From B8-G4 sp033720735 (GTDB taxonomy: Bacteria > Bacteroidota > Bacteroidia > Chitinophagales > Saprospiraceae), in the NCBI GenBank assembly GCA_033720735.1, contig JAWWBX010000170.1, forward strand, positions 1 through 9,379: a stretch of DNA of 9,379 nt, read 5' to 3'. The translations under genes and the position numbers were made by a program. Below, piece by piece: positions 6,772 through 9,379 of the stretch. The notes under the pieces were generated by a model. That model was not told where the DNA came from. It saw nothing but the letters and a program-made list of their open reading frames with translations, and made no database searches. Every line of letters begins with the position of its first letter. The first letter of the stretch is position 1.

Positions 6772-7536
6772 GTGCACATCAGGAGTATCATTGTCGACGA
6801 CAGTGCATTCATTGTCGAGATCTTGTCCGACATGCTGAAGGAATCACATCCCGAAGTGGAAGTGATTGCTACGGCTGACACGGGAGGATCGGCGATCAGG
6901 GCCATCAGGGAGCACCAGCCTGACCTGGTCTTCCTTGACGTGGAGCTCCCGGATATGACCGGGTTTGAGGTGCTCGCAGGGATGCAGGAGATCAGGTTCC
7001 AGGTCATTTTCATCACCGCGCACAGCCATTACGCGATCAGGGCGATCCGTTTTAATGCACTGGACTATCTCGTGAAGCCAATCAATCATCCGGAATTGGC
7101 CCATGCCCTGAGAAGGTTCCGGTCGCGCAAAGACGGGATGGCCTACAACGACCACGTGAAGGTCGCCCTGCAGAATCTTGAGACCCGGGATGCGGATGAC
7201 CAGATCCTGTTTCTGCAGACCCAGGAAGGCGAATTGCGTCTGCCGCTCAGGACGATCGTCAGGATCCAGGGTGAGCGCAACTACAGCCTGATCTACCTGG
7301 CACGTGGCACGAAGAAACTATCGTCCAAAACGTTGGGGTATTTCGAGGAGATCCTTGTGGACAAGGGGTTCTTCCGGTGCCATCGCTCGTATCTGGTCAA
7401 CGGGTCGCATGTCACGGGCATCCAGGTCAACGGGCATTTCCGCCTGGATGACGAAACTACCGTGCCGATTTCCCGCCGAAAGAAAGCGGACGCGAAACGC
7501 TGGTATCAGTCGCTGCGGAGCGGTGATGGCGGCTAG
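6772..7536 (+). CDS. LytTR-family DNA-binding response regulator
   Basis: A 254-residue regulator with two domains. The receiver covers about residues 1-120, with Asp9-Asp10 (IIVDDS), phospho-acceptor Asp56 (LVFLDVELPDM), Thr82 and Lys102 (YLVKP). The LytTR DNA-binding domain covers about 140-248, with the family's RNYSLIYL, LSSKTLGYFEE and FFRCHRSYLVN segments. I chose the GTG at 6772 because it gives the receiver its normal short N-terminus (HIRSIIVDD) and the usual length for the family. Longer frames from 6424 or 6601 add low-information sequence, part of it antisense to kinase A. LytTR regulators bind imperfect direct repeats and usually pair with LytS-type kinases; none is here, whereas HisKA hybrid kinases lie divergently next door. 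The regulator may be the DNA-binding output of the relay through the HPt protein, or it may have a distant kinase. The first is inference from position. Confidence 0.9.
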   Translation: MHIRSIIVDDSAFIVEILSDMLKESHPEVEVIATADTGGSAIRAIREHQPDLVFLDVELPDMTGFEVLAGMQEIRFQVIFITAHSHYAIRAIRFNALDYLVKPINHPELAHALRRFRSRKDGMAYNDHVKVALQNLETRDADDQILFLQTQEGELRLPLRTIVRIQGERNYSLIYLARGTKKLSSKTLGYFEEILVDKGFFRCHRSYLVNGSHVTGIQVNGHFRLDDETTVPISRRKKADAKRWYQSLRSGDGG

Positions 7537-7547
7537 CCCATCCGCTC

Positions 7548-9035
7548 CTATGCCTGGTTCACCTCCCGTGCTGCACGCACCCCTGATCGCAGGGCGCCTT
7601 CCATAAGCGAGCGGACGATAGACGTGTGCTCGCCGGCAAAGTGTACCCTGCCATGCGGACGCTGTAGATCCTCCAGGTGTGCCGTCACCTGTCCGGGAGC
7701 CGGCCAGGAATATGCTTTCAGGGAGAACCGATCCGTGCTCCAGGCCTTCACTGTGCCACCTTCCAGATAGTCCGGCAGTTCAGGAAAGACCCTGGCCATT
7801 TGCTTGGCAGTAAAGTCGATCGCTGCAGATTCCGACATTTCAGCCAGTCGCTGCGCTTCGTCCCCCCTGACATGGCTCTCCAGCAGTGCCCTCTTATTGG
7901 CATCGACTTGCATCCAGTATGGTTGCCGCAGGACGTCCTGAATCGGCAAATCTGTGTACGCCGTCCCCGACAATCCCCGATCGACCCAAAAGGCGCGTTT
8001 GACCTGAAGATATGTTCGTGTAGTATCGAGATAAGAGATCGAATTGACGGCTTGCTGTTTCATTTCATCCAGCCCCGGGCTGAATTCGATGCGCCGCAGT
8101 ACCGTTGCCGGAATAGTACAGATGACCCTGTCTCCCTCGATGGTCTCAGACTTTCCACTGCGGTTTGCCCTGATCTGCACCTTGTCTCCCTGCTGATGTA
8201 TCGCCAAGACCTCCACACCGTAGTGGATCTGCGACCGCAGTTTGTCGGCCATCGCCCGGGGTAATGTATCGTTGCCACCCTCGAGGAGGAAGTACGATGC
8301 GCCGGTGAAGAAGTAATGGATATCCGAGATCAGCGAGGAAAGAGCTGATCCGTGATCGATGGCGTTGCCAAAGTACATCGTCCTGCGCACCAGTTCCAGG
8401 GCACCTTCTGAGGCTCCTTGTTTGCGCATGTAGTCCCCAAGACTGAGCTGGTCAAGCTGTTTCAGGGTGCCAGAGTTTTTCCATGTATCAAATTGTTGGA
8501 TTTCGGGTGGCAGTGTGTCTATCAGGTATTTCTGAAGTATTCCGAATGGGCCTAACTGTTGTTCTTCACTGGTCAGGTTGTATGGCCAGATCACCGGGCT
8601 GCCATCAAGGACAATGTGCCGGCCTTTCAGGTAGAAATGGGGTTTCAGGGCAGGTACATGATAATCCACCCGGTTCAGGCCAAATTGATCGATGTAACGG
8701 TTGGCAATTTCGTACGACGACGAATAGATCACGGCACCCGCTTCGGCCTGCAGATCATCCGAGAATTGATTCCTCAGCGTGTACACCCTGCCACCGGGTC
8801 GCATCCGGCCTTCAAGGATCGTTACATCATACCCGGCAGACTGTAATTCAAGTGCCGCCACCAGTCCGGACGGGCCAGCGCCAATGATGATTATCTTTTC
8901 GGAGGCAAAGGTCTTTCTTCGGTCCGGTCCGACAGTCTTGGGAAAAAGAACCGGGACGGCACTGCTGCCAATCATAGCCGTGGACAATACGCCGACGGAC
9001 TGAATAAATCTTCTGCGGTCGAGGTATGTGCCCAT
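7548..9035 (-). CDS. Tat-exported FAD-dependent amine oxidase (flavin monoamine oxidase family)
   Basis: A 495-residue flavoenzyme. The N-terminus carries a twin-arginine signal (RRRFIQ at 7-12, then a hydrophobic stretch to about residue 31), so the folded, FAD-loaded protein is likely exported to the periplasm. The Rossmann FAD motif is GAGPSG at 52-57, with the ribose-binding Glu75 and RPGGRV at 79-84. The C-terminal FAD motif is FAGEHTS at 466-472, followed by MEGALRSG at 478-485. No Cys lies near the flavin end (AYSWPAPGQ), so FAD is probably bound non-covalently, unlike MAO-A/B. Where the flavin Lys of mammalian MAO would align (before LQVKRAFW, ending Trp350), this protein has Arg340. 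Family members oxidatively deaminate amines or amino acids to give H2O2 and ammonia; the substrate cannot be read. It has no close upstream partner (143-bp gap) and ends 11 bp from the convergent regulator. Confidence 0.9.
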   Translation of the reverse strand: MGTYLDRRRFIQSVGVLSTAMIGSSAVPVLFPKTVGPDRRKTFASEKIIIIGAGPSGLVAALELQSAGYDVTILEGRMRPGGRVYTLRNQFSDDLQAEAGAVIYSSSYEIANRYIDQFGLNRVDYHVPALKPHFYLKGRHIVLDGSPVIWPYNLTSEEQQLGPFGILQKYLIDTLPPEIQQFDTWKNSGTLKQLDQLSLGDYMRKQGASEGALELVRRTMYFGNAIDHGSALSSLISDIHYFFTGASYFLLEGGNDTLPRAMADKLRSQIHYGVEVLAIHQQGDKVQIRANRSGKSETIEGDRVICTIPATVLRRIEFSPGLDEMKQQAVNSISYLDTTRTYLQVKRAFWVDRGLSGTAYTDLPIQDVLRQPYWMQVDANKRALLESHVRGDEAQRLAEMSESAAIDFTAKQMARVFPELPDYLEGGTVKAWSTDRFSLKAYSWPAPGQVTAHLEDLQRPHGRVHFAGEHTSIVRSLMEGALRSGVRAAREVNQA

Positions 9036-9178
9036 GGTTGAACGGATTTCTGTTTGTTATTGATCCCGGAGGGTTCTGCAACAAACAATAAGATATCCCA
9101 AATACAAGGGCGAAACAAGTCCGGTTTGCGAATGGTAGATCCGGGGCGATTTATGGATCACTGGGGGTCTGGAATGCA
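9036..9178. promoter_or_regulatory. Intergenic leader of the amine oxidase gene with an inverted repeat
   Basis: These 143 bp lie between the T9SS cargo stop and the amine oxidase start, both on the minus strand, so a terminator and a promoter are expected. An inverted repeat TGTTTGTT (9051-9058) / AACAAACA (9080-9087) with a 21-nt spacer sits just upstream of the ATG and could be an operator or mRNA hairpin. On the minus strand TATTGTTTG (9090-9082) resembles the -7 box TAnnTTTG but with one extra base, and TTGTTT (9118-9113) could be its -33 partner. No strong terminator is seen. Confidence 0.3.
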
Positions 9179-9379
9179 CTACTGCAACACCTCAAATCGC
9201 CCTGCCATTCGCCCTCCTTCAAACAGCAATTCAGCATGATAGGTGCCTGCAGGCCACCGGCTGACCGTGAGTTGTAGGGATGCAACCGATGACACAACCT
9301 GCCGGGCAACCCGCTGACCGCAGGCATCGTACACGTTGAGTGTGCCGTCGACGCCATGAGGGATCTCGATATGAACGTA
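9179..9379 (-). CDS. C-terminal sorting domain of a probable type IX secretion cargo protein (5' end outside window)
   Basis: Reading the minus strand from the window's last base gives an open frame of 66 codons ending in TAG at 9181-9179. It lacks a plausible start because the gene continues beyond the window. The residues fit the T9SS type A C-terminal domain: a beta-strand segment LNVYDACGQRV (14-24), a hydrophobic strand LQLTV (35-39), the hallmark PAGTYHAEL (43-51), then a Gly-rich turn and final strand GRFEVLQ. In this family the domain follows a P-N-P region (outside the window) and directs export across the outer membrane, after which it is cleaved by the sortase-like protease. The cargo's function cannot be known from this part. 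It lacks the common Lys-rich final residues but otherwise fits. Another frame over the same bases, 9357-9151, is a shadow. Confidence 0.78.
   Translation of the reverse strand, partial: YVHIEIPHGVDGTLNVYDACGQRVARQVVSSVASLQLTVSRWPAGTYHAELLFEGGRMAGRFEVLQ

Noticed and set aside
9151..9357. A 68-codon minus-strand frame rich in Ser, Pro and Cys.
   Set aside because: It is a shadow of the sorting-domain frame ending at 9179, which has a recognisable family pattern.
1..9379. CRISPR arrays, tRNA/rRNA genes, insertion sequences or phage-type genes.
   Set aside because: I read both strands and found no short regularly spaced repeats, no tRNA-like cloverleaf and no transposase or integrase motif. The only large repeat is the kinase core.

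Overview
The window looks like a chromosomal segment of a Bacteroidota bacterium with a moderately high GC content. Three things suggest this: hybrid histidine kinases with TPR sensor domains fused to a membrane anchor, a LytTR-type response regulator, and at the right edge the end of a protein carrying what looks like a type IX secretion (T9SS) C-terminal sorting domain. Shine-Dalgarno sequences are mostly absent, which also fits. A Saprospiria/Lewinella-like lineage is a guess from base composition and gene content only.

Layout: (1) 1-339 (+) is the C-terminal part of a multi-pass membrane protein cut by the window edge. (2) 430-6585 (-) is a tight four-gene phosphorelay operon, read right to left: hybrid kinase A (6585-3865), hybrid kinase B (3868-1187, 4-nt ATGA overlap), a single-domain receiver protein (1175-780) and a stand-alone HPt protein (777-430, 2 nt after the receiver stop). 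(3) 6772-7536 (+) is a divergently transcribed LytTR response regulator, separated from kinase A by a 186-bp shared upstream region. (4) 7548-9035 (-) is a Tat-exported FAD-dependent amine oxidase, convergent with the regulator. (5) 9179-9379 (-) is the 3' end of a probable T9SS cargo protein with no usable start codon in the window.

How the parts may work together (inference): both kinases have an N-terminal export signal, a TPR-containing extracytoplasmic region, one membrane helix, a short coiled coil, then HisKA, HATPase_c and a receiver. Phosphate would pass His to Asp inside each kinase, then to the HPt histidine, then to the soluble receiver and/or the LytTR regulator, which is the only DNA-binding output encoded here.

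The most notable signal is in the kinase pair. Their cores are about 94% identical at DNA level over roughly 880 bp (hand count), including synonymous sites. The flanking segments have diverged at synonymous sites even where the protein is unchanged, which points to gene conversion of the catalytic core. The sensor halves are strongly diverged but keep four cysteines at matching positions, including a CxxC motif. No CRISPR array, RNA gene or insertion sequence was seen.
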